64,000 nucleotides of DNA from an uncultured Cohaesibacter sp. (GCF_963678225.1 NZ_OY782764.1:1171001-1235000), one strand, 5' to 3'. Positions 1-10,219 are shown, counted from the stretch's first letter. Translations and numbers: made by a program. The notes: generated from the letters alone by a model not told the origin.

Positions 1-2014
1 TCTGCCTCAAGAAGGTCGATTTACCGGCCATATTCGGGCCGGTCATCAACCAGATGCGTCCATGCAGGTGACTGTCCTTGGGGCTGAGGTCGCAGTCGTT
101 GGCAACGAACGGATCGCTGCCATCCTTTTGCAAAGCAATCTCGACCACCGGATGTCGCCCGTTGTGAATGTCAAAGGCAAGGCTGTCATCCACGCGCGGA
201 CGACAATAGTTGCGCTCCTCGGCAAGGCGGGCCAGAGCGATGGACACATCCAACACGGCAATCGCCTGTGCAGCCTGCTTGATCAGGTCTTGAGAGGCAA
301 GGATCGCATCGCGCAGCTTATCAAAAATGGAAAGCTCGATGGCCACCACCTTGGCACCGGCAGAGGCGATACGCGCCTCAAGATCGGCGAGCTCCGTGGT
401 GGTAAAGCGCACCGCATTGGCAAGTGTCTGGCGATGGATGAAGGTCTCATTCAGCGGCGCAGTCATCAGCCTGTCGGCATTGTTTGCCGTGACCTCGACG
501 AAATAACCCAGCACATTGTTATGCTTGACCTTCACCGACTTGATGCCGGTCTGCTCGGCATAATCGGCCTGTAGCGACGCAATCACCCGGCGGCTTTCGT
601 CGCGCAGGGAGCGCAGCTCATCAAGGCTCTCGTCATAGCCGGAGCGCACAAAGCCGCCATCGCGCTTTTGCAGTGGCATTTCATCATCCAGCGCATTGGT
701 CAGAAGTTGCCCGAGCTCTTGCGGCATGGCAGAAAGGGCAGCCTGTGCGCTTGCAAGTTCGCTGGGCAGGGACGTTTCCGTATGGGCGGAGGCCAGATGA
801 TCCATAAGAGCAAAAACAGTGGCGAAACCGCTGCGGATGGCGCCCATGTCGCGGGGGCCACCACGGTCAAGCGCCAGACGGGAAAGTGCCCGCGGCATAT
901 CCGGTGCCGCCTTGAGATCTTCAAGCAGATCCTCGCGTATCCAGCTATTCTCAAGGAACCAGCCAACCGAATCCTGCCGCGCCAGAATTGGGTCCAGTTC
1001 CGCAAGCGGCGCAGAAAGACGAGCCGCCAGCATGCGGGAGCCGCCGCCGGTGACCGTCTGGTCGATGATAGAGAGGAGGCTGCCTTTCTTGTCACCCGAA
1101 AGCGTACGCACCAGTTCGAGGTTGGCCCGCGTGGCCGAATCGATCGCCATGGTACGGCCCGACAGTTCGCGTTGCGGCGGGTTGAGCGGAGGTCGTGCAC
1201 CAAGCTGGGTCTTCTCGACATAGGCCAGGATGGCACTTGCCGCCATCAGTTCGACACGTTGGTAATGGCCATGCCCATCCAGTGTCGAGAGGCCAAAATA
1301 GTCCAGCAATCGGTCTTCAGCCGTAGCCCCGTCAAAGAAGGCGCGCGGTACAGGCGAGAAGCTGGCGCGCAACGTGTCTTTCAGCGGGCGGATGTCTTCA
1401 TCCATCAGCATGTGATCGGCGATGATCACTTCGCGGGCGTCAATCCGTGCCAGCTCTGCCCCCAGCCGCAGATGATCGAGTGCCAGAACGCCATAATCGC
1501 CGGTTGAAAGCTCCAGCCAGGAAAGGCCATAAAGCTGCCCTTCATCGCCCGATTTGACGCGGGCAACGGCGGCCAGATAGTTGGAGCTGGACGCATCCAG
1601 CAGGCTGTCTTCGGTCAGGGTGCCCGGCGTTATCAGGCGGATGACATCGCGCTTGACCACAGATTTTGCACCACGTTTCTTGGCTTCCGCCGGATCTTCG
1701 GTCTGCTCGCAAACGGCCACCTTGTAACCAAGAGCAATCAGCCGCTCCAGATATCCTTCAGCCGCATGCACCGGCACGCCGCACATCGGAATATCTTCAC
1801 CCAAATGCTTGCCGCGTTTGGTCAGCGTGATGCCCAATGCCTGGGACGCTTCGCGCGCATCATCAAAGAAAAGCTCGTAGAAATCGCCCATACGATAGAA
1901 CAGCAGGCTGTCCGGATTGGCCGTTTTGATCTCGATATATTGCTCCATCATCGGCGTAGCCTTGGCAGATGGAGATGCTTTTGAGGATGGTTTTTCTTGC
2001 CCGGCGCTCGACAT
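1..2014 (-). CDS. mutS: DNA mismatch repair protein MutS (partial, C-terminus outside window)
   Basis: MutS recognises mismatches and small loops in newly replicated DNA and recruits MutL. About 671 codons are visible. The N-terminal mismatch-binding domain contains the signature LLFYRMGDFYELFFDDA, followed by GDVI-type and lever/clamp regions. The last visible residues read TGPNMAGKSTF, the Walker A loop of the ABC ATPase domain, so roughly the final 200 residues lie beyond base 1. I chose the ATG at 2012-2014 because it gives a short Ser/Ala-rich lead-in of about 18 residues before MMEQYIEIK; the second in-frame ATG pair about 50 bases downstream is an alternative start. It is divergent from maeB. 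Identification is very secure. Confidence 0.95.
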   Translation of the reverse strand, partial: MSSAGQEKPSSKASPSAKATPMMEQYIEIKTANPDSLLFYRMGDFYELFFDDAREASQALGITLTKRGKHLGEDIPMCGVPVHAAEGYLERLIALGYKVAVCEQTEDPAEAKKRGAKSVVKRDVIRLITPGTLTEDSLLDASSSNYLAAVARVKSGDEGQLYGLSWLELSTGDYGVLALDHLRLGAELARIDAREVIIADHMLMDEDIRPLKDTLRASFSPVPRAFFDGATAEDRLLDYFGLSTLDGHGHYQRVELMAASAILAYVEKTQLGARPPLNPPQRELSGRTMAIDSATRANLELVRTLSGDKKGSLLSIIDQTVTGGGSRMLAARLSAPLAELDPILARQDSVGWFLENSWIREDLLEDLKAAPDMPRALSRLALDRGGPRDMGAIRSGFATVFALMDHLASAHTETSLPSELASAQAALSAMPQELGQLLTNALDDEMPLQKRDGGFVRSGYDESLDELRSLRDESRRVIASLQADYAEQTGIKSVKVKHNNVLGYFVEVTANNADRLMTAPLNETFIHRQTLANAVRFTTTELADLEARIASAGAKVVAIELSIFDKLRDAILASQDLIKQAAQAIAVLDVSIALARLAEERNYCRPRVDDSLAFDIHNGRHPVVEIALQKDGSDPFVANDCDLSPKDSHLHGRIWLMTGPNMAGKSTFLRQ

Positions 2015-2347
2015 GAATGATCTGGTGCTTCCGTGTTAATCGCGAATCTTTTGGTGCCAATCGGCGGCAATCTATCAAGGGATATGCAAGAGAGCCAGCA
2101 CTGAGCCATTTTGGCGAATTGTTTCACCTCAGCCGAAGGTGTAATGTGAATAACTGCTTACCCTATTATGGCGATGGACAGAAGGGCCCCTACAATTGCT
2201 CTTGAGAATTCGACCGGTCATAAACAAAAATCATATTTTTGATTATTCGCATATACTGGAGGATTGTTTTTGTGCGAAGTGTGACTGAGTAGCCAAAGGA
2301 TAAGAAGCTTTACAAAAAAGCTCTACCAAAAATGATTGGAGACTACA
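2015..2347. promoter_or_regulatory. Divergent intergenic region between mutS and maeB
   Basis: These 333 bases hold no convincing gene. They are AT-rich toward the maeB side (2220-2340) and must contain the promoters of both divergent genes. I see no clear operator. A GGAG at 2338-2341 serves as ribosome binding site for maeB. Confidence 0.5.
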
Positions 2348-4636
2348 GTGAAGGTGGATCAGGACAACCCTATTATTAGTGTGACTGTGACGGATGAGGA
2401 GGCCTTGGACTTCCATCAGAAGGGCAGACCGGGGAAAATCGAAATTGTTGCAACCAAACCTATGGCAACGCAACGCGATCTCTCTCTGGCCTATTCGCCC
2501 GGAGTGGCAGCACCGGTTCGAGCAATTGCAGAGGATCCCTCAACCGCATTTGATTATACGGCGCGTGGCAACATCGTTGCCGTGATTTCCAACGGCTCGG
2601 CCATTCTCGGTCTGGGCGATCTGGGCCCGCTGGCCTCCAAGCCGGTGATGGAAGGCAAGGCAGTGCTGTTCAAGCGCTTCGCCGATGTGGATTCCATCGA
2701 CCTTGAAGTCGATGCATCAGACCCGGATGACTTTATCAACGCCGTGCGCTATCTTGGACCTTCTTTTGGAGGCATCAACCTTGAGGATATCAAGGCGCCG
2801 GAATGCTTTATCATCGAGCAGCAGCTCAAGGAACTCATGGATATTCCGGTGTTCCATGACGACCAGCATGGCACGGCTATCATCGCCGCAGCCGGTTTGC
2901 TCAATGCGCTGCAACTGACCGGCCGTGAACTCAAGGACACCAAAGTTGTTTGCAACGGCGCAGGAGCGGCGGGTATTGCCTGCATCGAGCTGGTCAAGGC
3001 CATGGGCATTCCGCATGAGAATGTCATTCTTTGCGATACCAAAGGGCCGATCTATGAAGGCCGCAAGGAAGGCATGAACCAGTGGAAATCGAAACATGCG
3101 GTTCCTACGGATGCGCGCAGCCTGACAGAAGCCCTCAAAGGGGCTGATGTGTTCTTCGGCGTATCGGTCAAGGGCGCGTTGACCCCGGACATGGTGGCTG
3201 AAATGGCCCCGTCGCCGATCATCTTCGCCATGGCCAACCCGGATCCGGAAATCACGCCGGAAGAAGCCAAGTCTGCTCGCCCTGACGCCATCGTGGCTAC
3301 GGGCCGGTCGGATTACCCCAATCAGGTCAACAATGTTCTGGGTTTCCCTTATATCTTCCGTGGTGCGTTGGATGTGCGGGCAACCGGCATCAATGATGAA
3401 ATGAAGGTGGCCGCCGCCCGTGCGCTTGCCTCATTGGCACAGGAAGACGTGCCCGATGAAGTGGTCAGTGCCTATCAGGGCAGCAATCGGCCCAAATTCG
3501 GCCCGGATTACATCATTCCGGTGCCGTTTGATCCGCGCCTGATCAGCACCATTCCACCGGCTGTCGCCAAGGCAGCTATGGAAACCGGTGTTGCCCGTAA
3601 GCCGATTGTCGATCTGGATGCCTATGCGCAGCAGCTCCATGCCAGACGGGATCCGCTGGCTGCGACCCTGCAGGGGGTTTACTCCAAAGTGCGCCGCAAT
3701 CCCAAGCGGGTTGTCTTCACCGAAGGGGAAGAGGAGCAGGTCATCCGTGCAGCGGTTGCCTTTGCCAACGATCAGTTGGGCACGGCGATCCTTGTCGGGC
3801 GTGATAAGCAGATCTTCAAAACGGCAGAAGATTCGGGTATCGACCTGAATCGCCCCGGCATTGAAGTGGTCAATGCGCGTCTCTCCGAACGGGGTGAGGC
3901 CTATGCGGAACATCTCTATCATCGTTTGCAGCGTCAGGGTTATCTCCATCGTGACTGCTTACGCATGGTGAATAATGATCGCAACATCTTCGCCGCTTCC
4001 ATGATTGCTATGGGAGACGCGGATGCGATGATCTCCGGTGTCACGCGGAACTACTCCATTGTGCTGGAAGATGTGCAGAAGGTCATTGACCCGCATCCGG
4101 GCCATCGGGTGATCGGCGTCACCATTGCCCTTTGCAAGGGACGCACGGTGCTGGTGGCTGATACGGCTGTCAATGAAATGCCGACAGCGCAGGAACTCGC
4201 CGATATTGCCGAAGAAACCTCCGGTGTCGCGCGTAAGCTTGGCATCGAGCCTCGGGTCGCGATGCTGGCTTATTCCACCTTCGGGCATCCCGCCGGAGAA
4301 CGGTCGGACAATATGCGCGAAGCGGTCAAGATACTGGATCGTCGCCGGGTCGACTTCGAATATGATGGTGAAATGGCCGCCGATGTGGCGCTCAATCCGG
4401 ATTTGATGAAGGCTTATCCTTTCTGCCGTCTGTCCGGAGCTGCCAATGTGCTGGTGATGCCAGCCTTCCACGCAGCATCCATCTCGACCAAGATGTTGCA
4501 GGAACTCGGTGGCGCCACCATTCTTGGGCCTCTGCTGGTGGGGCTGGACAAGCCGGTCCAGATCCTGCCGCTCGGAGCCAAGGATGTCGACATCGTCAAT
4601 ATGGCCGCGCTGGCCGCCTATAATCTGGGTGTCTGA
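2348..4636 (+). CDS. maeB: NADP-dependent malic enzyme, MaeB type (malic domain fused to phosphotransacetylase-like domain)
   Basis: The enzyme decarboxylates malate to pyruvate with reduction of NADP+, linking the TCA cycle to pyruvate and supplying NADPH. The protein has 762 residues, the usual length of the large bacterial form. Residues about 15-430 are the malic enzyme part, with [10 protein letters not shown] near the N-terminus and GAGAAGIAC in the nucleotide-binding fold. Residues about 440-760 resemble phosphate acetyltransferase but act as a regulatory domain in this family. The GTG at 2348 is preferred because GGAG lies 6 bases upstream; a TTG at 2336 would add four residues but has no ribosome site of its own. 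A strong terminator follows. Confidence 0.95.
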   Translation: MKVDQDNPIISVTVTDEEALDFHQKGRPGKIEIVATKPMATQRDLSLAYSPGVAAPVRAIAEDPSTAFDYTARGNIVAVISNGSAILGLGDLGPLASKPVMEGKAVLFKRFADVDSIDLEVDASDPDDFINAVRYLGPSFGGINLEDIKAPECFIIEQQLKELMDIPVFHDDQHGTAIIAAAGLLNALQLTGRELKDTKVVCNGAGAAGIACIELVKAMGIPHENVILCDTKGPIYEGRKEGMNQWKSKHAVPTDARSLTEALKGADVFFGVSVKGALTPDMVAEMAPSPIIFAMANPDPEITPEEAKSARPDAIVATGRSDYPNQVNNVLGFPYIFRGALDVRATGINDEMKVAAARALASLAQEDVPDEVVSAYQGSNRPKFGPDYIIPVPFDPRLISTIPPAVAKAAMETGVARKPIVDLDAYAQQLHARRDPLAATLQGVYSKVRRNPKRVVFTEGEEEQVIRAAVAFANDQLGTAILVGRDKQIFKTAEDSGIDLNRPGIEVVNARLSERGEAYAEHLYHRLQRQGYLHRDCLRMVNNDRNIFAASMIAMGDADAMISGVTRNYSIVLEDVQKVIDPHPGHRVIGVTIALCKGRTVLVADTAVNEMPTAQELADIAEETSGVARKLGIEPRVAMLAYSTFGHPAGERSDNMREAVKILDRRRVDFEYDGEMAADVALNPDLMKAYPFCRLSGAANVLVMPAFHAASISTKMLQELGGATILGPLLVGLDKPVQILPLGAKDVDIVNMAALAAYNLGV

Positions 4637-4663
4637 TCGCCCTCAGATTGCGAGATGAAAAAA

Positions 4664-4697
4664 GAAAGGGAAGCATCAAGTCTGATGCTTCCCTTTC
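4664..4697 (+). terminator. Rho-independent terminator of maeB
   Basis: A 15-bp perfect stem (4664-4678 with 4683-4697) with a 4-base loop lies 27 bases after the maeB stop. The 3' side is followed by only a short T-containing tract. Confidence 0.75.
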
Positions 4698-4714
4698 ATT
4701 GTATCTACATTAAA

Positions 4715-5315
4715 CCTCCACCTACGGTGGAGGATTGGACAAGTTCTACATTTTCGGTAAGAGACCTCCTCACTTGAACCATTGGCGTGGTTATAAGATC
4801 AAATGAGGAGGTTTTTATGGACGAAAATCACCTATCACACAGTACTTGGGACTGCAAATATCATATAGTATTTGGCTCTAAATATAGGACGAAACGTCTA
4901 TATGGAGACTTGCGCCTTGAGCTGAGAGATCAATTTACCAAATTGGCATCACAAAAGGGCTGTCACATTGAGGAAGGGCATCTTATGCCCGACCACGTGC
5001 ATATGCTGATCTCGATCCCACCCAAATATTCAGTGGCTCATATCGTTGGATTCCTCAAAGGAAAGACGGCTCTTTATGTGGCAAATAAGTATGCCAGAAA
5101 GCGCCGTTACAAGGGATATCACTTTTGGGCACGTGGATACTTTGTCTCGACAACGGGCTATCAAGAGGAGGTCGTCAGACGGTATATCCGCAATCAGGAG
5201 AAGCAGGATAAGGCAACGGATTTTGCAGACCTGTTCAAGCCGAATTATTAAAGCGTAACAAAACCACTTCCAGTGGTTCAAGCGTAGCGTTTCAAACCTC
5301 CCCCTCTGGGGGAGG
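4715..5315 (+). mobile_element. IS200-type insertion sequence (IS200/IS605 family, tnpA only)
   Basis: The element carries a single Y1 transposase and no accessory TnpB. It is flanked by two related hairpins instead of terminal inverted repeats. The left one is at 4715-4733 (cctccacc / ggtggagg, 3-base loop); the right one is at 5297-5315 (cctccccc / gggggagg, 3-base loop). Both are preceded by 'aaacctcc'. This subterminal hairpin design is typical of IS200/IS605 elements, which move as single strands. A further hairpin at 5262-5278 (aaccact / agtggtt) sits inside the right end. The insertion lies directly after the maeB terminator and disrupts no gene. True tips may extend 10-25 bases beyond the hairpins. 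Confidence 0.75.
4817..5251 (+). CDS. tnpA: IS200-family Y1 single-strand transposase TnpA
   Basis: TnpA of this family cuts and rejoins single-stranded DNA at hairpin ends through a tyrosine. The protein has 144 residues, the normal length. The HUH metal motif is visible as PDHVHMLIS (His60 and His62), and the catalytic tyrosine is in RRYIRNQ (Tyr123). The ATG at 4817 is chosen because GAGGAGG lies 5 bases upstream; a longer reading from 4787 would add ten unlikely residues. The ORF is uninterrupted and all catalytic residues are present, so the element may still be active. Confidence 0.9.
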   Translation: MDENHLSHSTWDCKYHIVFGSKYRTKRLYGDLRLELRDQFTKLASQKGCHIEEGHLMPDHVHMLISIPPKYSVAHIVGFLKGKTALYVANKYARKRRYKGYHFWARGYFVSTTGYQEEVVRRYIRNQEKQDKATDFADLFKPNY

Positions 5316-5367
5316 TCATGACTTTGTCTGCCAGTCGGCTTTGTCAGAGGTAGTGAAGCGGCGCATT

Positions 5368-6345
5368 CTACTGATATTGATGCATGGCGACGGCGTCTTT
5401 GACATTCGTTGTGCTGTAATGCTCGATATATTTGGGATCGATATTTTCCAGCGGCAGAATGATCAACACATCGGTGGTGCCGAACTGGTGGTCGACCATG
5501 GCATTGTTGCTGAAATAGCAACCAAGGCGCATATAGGCCTTCAACAGAGGCGGCAGGCTGCGCAACGCGGCCTTGTCATTGATGGCGCTCGGGTCCATCT
5601 GCTCAAGGGGCAGGCTGATATGCGGCAAGGCGTCAACTGACCATTCTTCAGGCGCTTTGCCTAGCTTGGACAGGAATGTCAGCGGTTCTGCCAATACTTG
5701 GGGATCTGTTCCCATGATGGAGGCGCAGCCGATCATGACATCGATCTTGTGGATCTGGACATAGGCCCAGATGCCTTGCCACAGCAACTCGATGGTGCGC
5801 TTGGTGCGATATTCTTTCAGCACGCAGGAGCGTCCCAGTTCCAGAAAACGTCGCTCCGGATGGGCTTCGAGAATGGAATTGATATTGAATTCTGATGCCG
5901 TGTAGAAACCACCGTAAAGATTGGCCATTTCCTGCCGCAGCAGGCGGTATGTGCCTACAATGCGAGGTTCAAGACGGCGGAATTTCTTCTTGGGCGAATC
6001 GTGATCCAGCACCAGAAGATGGTCGCAGATCGCGTCATAGGCATCTGCGTCGCGGCGCGTGAATTTGGTCTGGCTGTCCGGTTTGGCGGCCATCTCCTTG
6101 TAGAAGACCTTATAGCGCAAGCGCTGGGCCTTGCGTATTTCGCGCTCAGTCTGGGCAAGGCGGATTTCAAGCGAGCCCACGCGCCCAAGGGTAATGGGCT
6201 TGGAGCTGATCGGATAACCGTCTCTCAGGCGATTGCGCCGCAGAGATGCGAGCAGCTTGCTGGACAAATTGGGCTTTAATACAGGCGGATTTTGCCATTG
6301 CGTCCTCTCAAGGCCGCAGTCGCTGTGATTATCCTGCATGGCCAT
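5368..6345 (-). CDS. olsB: OlsB-like N-acyltransferase (L-ornithine N-alpha-acyltransferase, GNAT fold)
   Basis: OlsB transfers a 3-hydroxyacyl chain from acyl carrier protein to ornithine, the first step in making phosphorus-free ornithine lipids. The 325-residue protein contains the family core: RLRYKVFYKEM (about residue 76), FLELGRSCVLKEYRTKRTI (about 165-185) and the C-terminal GCYFSNNAMVD. The start is uncertain between an ATG at 6345 and a GTG at 6348; AGGAGG at 6356-6361 suits both. The partner acyltransferase OlsA is not in the window, which is common when the genes are unlinked. The leader contains a strong hairpin at 6444-6465. A more general 'hemolysin-like GNAT' label is the alternative. 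Confidence 0.82.
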   Translation of the reverse strand: MAMQDNHSDCGLERTQWQNPPVLKPNLSSKLLASLRRNRLRDGYPISSKPITLGRVGSLEIRLAQTEREIRKAQRLRYKVFYKEMAAKPDSQTKFTRRDADAYDAICDHLLVLDHDSPKKKFRRLEPRIVGTYRLLRQEMANLYGGFYTASEFNINSILEAHPERRFLELGRSCVLKEYRTKRTIELLWQGIWAYVQIHKIDVMIGCASIMGTDPQVLAEPLTFLSKLGKAPEEWSVDALPHISLPLEQMDPSAINDKAALRSLPPLLKAYMRLGCYFSNNAMVDHQFGTTDVLIILPLENIDPKYIEHYSTTNVKDAVAMHQYQ

Positions 6346-6443
6346 CACGTTCGTCCTCCTAGACGATCAAGAGCCGGGCGAGTGATTCGCTGCGCTAAAT
6401 TGTCGAATATTGGTAGCCTGTCTTGTTTGCAGGCCTTTTGTCT

Positions 6444-6465
6444 GCCTGTGTCGTTTAACACAGGC
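6444..6465 (-). promoter_or_regulatory. Perfect hairpin upstream of the olsB-like gene
   Basis: The arms gcctgtgt and acacaggc are separated by 6 bases, about 100 bases upstream of the start codon. It could be an operator palindrome or an RNA structure. There is no evidence to choose between them. Confidence 0.35.
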
Positions 6466-6624
6466 GGAAAAACAGGTGTTTGATTTAATACAGCTTCTTC
6501 AACGAAAGACTGTATGAACAACGGTCAAATACGCTCCGAATCTTTTCAGACAGGAAGCAACAGATGCCGCTTTTCTGCGGCAGGGTTAAAGAAATTATAG
6601 TACAGTTTTGTGACATTTGCGCTT

Positions 6625-8949
6625 TTAATCAAGCACGCTTCGAATAATTTCGACAAGATCTTCGGGCTGGACCGGCTTGACGATATAGGCGCTGAAGCCT
6701 CGAGAAAGGCAGGTTTCTCTGGTTTCCTGCAAGGCGTCGGCGGTAAAGGCAATCTTGGGAATGGAGCGCCCGTTGGCAGCATCCTGAGCCTGCATGGCAT
6801 CAAAGAGCCTCAAGCCATCCATATCTGGCATATGCAGATCCAGAAGAGCCAGTTTGAAGGGCTGCTTCTGCTTGTAGGCATCAAGCGCGGCCTGTCCCGA
6901 AGAGACAAGATGGACATCCATGCCAGCTTTTTCCAGAACCGTCCGTGCCAGCAGCGCGTTGATCTCGTTATCCTCGACCAGCAGGATGCGTAGGCGCTCG
7001 CCGCGCACCGCATCTGCGCCGTCTTTTGGGGCTGGTATAGAAACCGCGGCACTTTCCCCGGATGTGGACGGGCTGCTGACAGGGCCTTGCGGGACGCTGG
7101 AAGGATCCGTCATCAGGTCATCCAGCACCTTGCTATCCTGCCCATGTGGATGGCCCAGCAGGGACTGCTGCAAGGAGAGCTGCCTGATTGGTTTGACCAG
7201 ATAGGCAAGGATACCGCTGTTGCGCATCTGCGGGATGACCTTGCGCTCACTCGGCTCTAGCAGAATGATCCGGCTGCGTGGCAGTGGGCGTGTCAGTCGT
7301 CCACCGCGCATCGGGTCAAAGTCGGCGATGATGTCGGAGGCTTTGTCCGGCTCGGCTCCATTGATCAGCAGATGGTCTGGCGACAGCGCGCCGCCCTCTC
7401 TTTTCCATTGCGCATGAGTGAAGGAATGAAAGGTCATGCCCCAGTCCTGACAATAGGAAAAGAGTGCGCGTTCATCTGCCTTTGTCAGGTCGATACCCAC
7501 CAGACTTTGCCCGTTAAGGGCGCTTGTCGCGTCCTTGATGGGAAGAGCGTCTGAGGAGGTCTCTTCGCCTTCATCATTGAGCCAGGCTGCCTCAATATGC
7601 AGGGTGAAGGTCGACCCTTTGCCCGGAAGACTCGATAACTCGATATCCCCCTCCATCATGCGAGCCAGCCTGCGGGAGATGGCCAGACCAAGACCCGATC
7701 CTTCATGCTGGCGGGCGCGAGTGGTATCGGCTTGCTCGAACTCCTCAAACAGGCGCGTTTGCAATTCTTCATCAATGCCCGGCCCGGTGTCGCGCACAGA
7801 CATCAAGAGCGTTACCATCTCGCCTTCTTGTGGCTCCGGTTCACAGGAAAGGGACAGATTGACCGCCCCGTCAGGGGTGAATTTGATCGCGTTGCCCAGC
7901 AGATTCACCAGAATCTGCCGCACACGCACCGGATCGATCAACAGTTTGTGTGGCACGTTGGCCCCGATCCACGATGCTACGGACAGGCCTTTCTCCTGCG
8001 CATCGGGCGCGAGCAACTCAACCACATCTTCCATCAGGCGTGCTGGAGAGGTCCATTCATAGGTCAACGTCATCTTGCCTGCTTCTATGCGCGACAGATC
8101 CAGCACATCATTGACCAGAGCCAGCAGCGCTGTGCCCGATTGCCTCAAGGCCTGACTGTAGCTGGACTGCTCCGATGACAGGGGCGTGGACTCCAGCAGA
8201 TTGGCCATGCCGATAATGCCGTTGAGCGGGGTGCGCATTTCATGGCTGATGGTGGCAAGAAAACGGGACTTCGCTTCGCTGGCGGCTTCCACTTCGCGAA
8301 AGGCCGTTATATCGCGCGCGATGACAAGACGAGTGCCGGTCTCTTTATGGATCGAGCGCACCAGCGTCTCGGTCCAGCGGAACCAGCGCGGACCAATCCG
8401 GGTTTCTATCTGCCGCTCCCAAAGCGGATCATGCCCCAAGCTATGATCTGTGCAATGGTCATTCGCACCGTCAGAGCCTTCTTCTGTTCCCGTACTTGCC
8501 TCGGGCTTAAAGGGAGAGCGCTTCGATTCGCCTTCGAAATATTGACTAAAAGGATCATTGGCAAACAGGATGCCGCCCTTTTCATCCAGATGCAGAATGA
8601 TGTCACCCTGCCGATTGAGCAGCGCCTTGTATTTCTGCTCGGCTTCGCGCAATTCCCAATTCTGGTCCAGCAGCCCCTCGCAGGCCATGTCGAGCTGTTC
8701 GAGTTGGGCGCGCAGGGTTTCTTCCTTTTCGGGCAACATGCCGGGTCGGCCTCCGGTGCGCAAAGCAAGCACTGCTCCCAACAGGCCGCAAAGAAACCAG
8801 CCAAACGCGCCTGCCCAAACCCACACACCGCCCAGTGTCAGTGCAAAGGCGCTGACCGTAAACCCGAGAAACCCGAGAGGAATAAGAACATAACTGGCTT
8901 TGGCTATGCCTCGGGCAGGGGGATCAAACAAGGTACGTGGATGTGGCAT
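6625..8949 (-). CDS. Membrane hybrid histidine kinase with PAS and two receiver-type domains
   Basis: This 774-residue protein is a hybrid sensor kinase of unknown stimulus. Two membrane helices lie at about residues 20-63, then a coiled segment, then a PAS-like domain (about 105-215). The phosphorylatable histidine is His236 in SHEMRTPLNG. The ATPase domain carries LLGNAIKFT, DTGPGI and GSGLGLAI. A receiver-like segment (about 490-610) has Asn where the acceptor Asp should be (HLLINGAEP) but keeps YLVKPI, so it looks inactive. The C-terminal receiver (about 660-774) is complete, with Asp704 in LALLDLHMPDMDG. No response regulator is adjacent, so the output path is unknown. Confidence 0.9.
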   Translation of the reverse strand: MPHPRTLFDPPARGIAKASYVLIPLGFLGFTVSAFALTLGGVWVWAGAFGWFLCGLLGAVLALRTGGRPGMLPEKEETLRAQLEQLDMACEGLLDQNWELREAEQKYKALLNRQGDIILHLDEKGGILFANDPFSQYFEGESKRSPFKPEASTGTEEGSDGANDHCTDHSLGHDPLWERQIETRIGPRWFRWTETLVRSIHKETGTRLVIARDITAFREVEAASEAKSRFLATISHEMRTPLNGIIGMANLLESTPLSSEQSSYSQALRQSGTALLALVNDVLDLSRIEAGKMTLTYEWTSPARLMEDVVELLAPDAQEKGLSVASWIGANVPHKLLIDPVRVRQILVNLLGNAIKFTPDGAVNLSLSCEPEPQEGEMVTLLMSVRDTGPGIDEELQTRLFEEFEQADTTRARQHEGSGLGLAISRRLARMMEGDIELSSLPGKGSTFTLHIEAAWLNDEGEETSSDALPIKDATSALNGQSLVGIDLTKADERALFSYCQDWGMTFHSFTHAQWKREGGALSPDHLLINGAEPDKASDIIADFDPMRGGRLTRPLPRSRIILLEPSERKVIPQMRNSGILAYLVKPIRQLSLQQSLLGHPHGQDSKVLDDLMTDPSSVPQGPVSSPSTSGESAAVSIPAPKDGADAVRGERLRILLVEDNEINALLARTVLEKAGMDVHLVSSGQAALDAYKQKQPFKLALLDLHMPDMDGLRLFDAMQAQDAANGRSIPKIAFTADALQETRETCLSRGFSAYIVKPVQPEDLVEIIRSVLD

Positions 8950-9119
8950 ATAAATTTCCGGCTGTGGCTTTGATCCCTTTTAACACAAGGCAGTGACCAA
9001 ATTCTTGCTGTGTCTTGAAAGCTCCACCCAGAAACAGAAAAGGCGTTGCAATTTTGAGGCGCTGGCATAGTTTCATAGATTACAGGCAAGAAAAACCAAA
9101 ATCACGATCGGAGGATCTG

Positions 9120-10100
9120 ATGAGTAAGATGACGCGAATTGAAATCAACGCCCATGGCGGTCCGGAGCAGATGCAGCTTGTGGAGTGCGATCTGCCAGAG
9201 TTGAAGCCGGGTCAGGTCCTTGTGCGCCATGAAGCGATTGGCGTCAATTTCATCGATACCTATCACCGCTCGGGGCTTTATCAGCTGCCCATGCCAACCG
9301 GGCTCGGTGGCGAAGCTGCCGGATTGGTCGAAGCGGTTGGCGATGGCGTTGCGCATGTGAAGGCGGGTGATCGGGTGGCCTATTGCTCCGGCCCCATCGG
9401 CTCTTATGCGACCCACAATATCATCGATGGCGCAACGGCGGTGCTTCTGCCTACCAGCATCACCGCAAAGCAGGCTGCATCCTGCTTGCTCAAGGGTTTG
9501 ACGGTGCAATATCTCATTCGCCAGATCTATCCGGTACAACAGGGCGAGACAGTGCTTTTCCATGCCGCAGCCGGTGGCGTTGGCCAGATTGCGGTGCAGT
9601 GGCTCAAAGCGCTCGGAGCTACGGTCATTGGTACGGTCGGCTCGGAAGAAAAAGCCGATCTCGTCAAGGCACTGGGTTGTGATCATGTCATCAATTACCG
9701 AACCGAATCGGTTCCGGAACGAGTTAAGGCCATCACCGATGGTGCCAAGCTTCCAGTGGTCTTCGACGGTGTCGGCAAGGATACCTTTGAAGACAGTCTG
9801 GATTGCCTGCGTCCGCGTGGCCTGATGGTCAGCTTCGGCAATGCATCGGGCGCAGTGGATGGTGTCAATCTGGGTATTCTGGCCAGCAAGGGGTCCCTGA
9901 TGGTGACCCGCCCGACCTTGGGCCATTTCATTCCCACGCGTGCCGCTCTTGAGGCGGCAAGCAATGATTTCTTCGCAGCGATCGCTTCTGGCGCCATCAA
10001 GATCGCCGACCCGACCGAATATGCGCTGGCCGACGCGGCCAAGGCGCATATCGATTTGCAGAGCCGCATAACCACCGGGTCACTGGTACTGATCCCATAA
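9120..10100 (+). CDS. NADPH:quinone oxidoreductase (zinc-independent MDR family)
   Basis: This 326-residue protein belongs to the medium-chain dehydrogenase/reductase superfamily, quinone reductase (QOR/zeta-crystallin) branch. It probably reduces quinones or related enones with NADPH in the cytoplasm. The N-terminus matches the family (HEAIGVNFIDTYHRSGLY), and the cofactor loop AAAGGVGQIAVQWLK is clear. Zinc ligands of the alcohol dehydrogenase branch are absent, as expected. The start at 9120 is supported by GGAGG about 7 bases upstream. It is divergent from the hybrid kinase and followed by the FAA-hydrolase gene on the same strand. Confidence 0.88.
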   Translation: MSKMTRIEINAHGGPEQMQLVECDLPELKPGQVLVRHEAIGVNFIDTYHRSGLYQLPMPTGLGGEAAGLVEAVGDGVAHVKAGDRVAYCSGPIGSYATHNIIDGATAVLLPTSITAKQAASCLLKGLTVQYLIRQIYPVQQGETVLFHAAAGGVGQIAVQWLKALGATVIGTVGSEEKADLVKALGCDHVINYRTESVPERVKAITDGAKLPVVFDGVGKDTFEDSLDCLRPRGLMVSFGNASGAVDGVNLGILASKGSLMVTRPTLGHFIPTRAALEAASNDFFAAIASGAIKIADPTEYALADAAKAHIDLQSRITTGSLVLIP

Positions 10101-10219
10101 GGATCAAGCCTTCCCAATCGTCATAGCAGGGGAGGCGCCCACCTACTTACAGGGTCGTGCACGGATCTGTCGTACGGCCCGATTTCAGAATCAAAGAATT
10201 CCCCAAGGAGGACCTGTGC

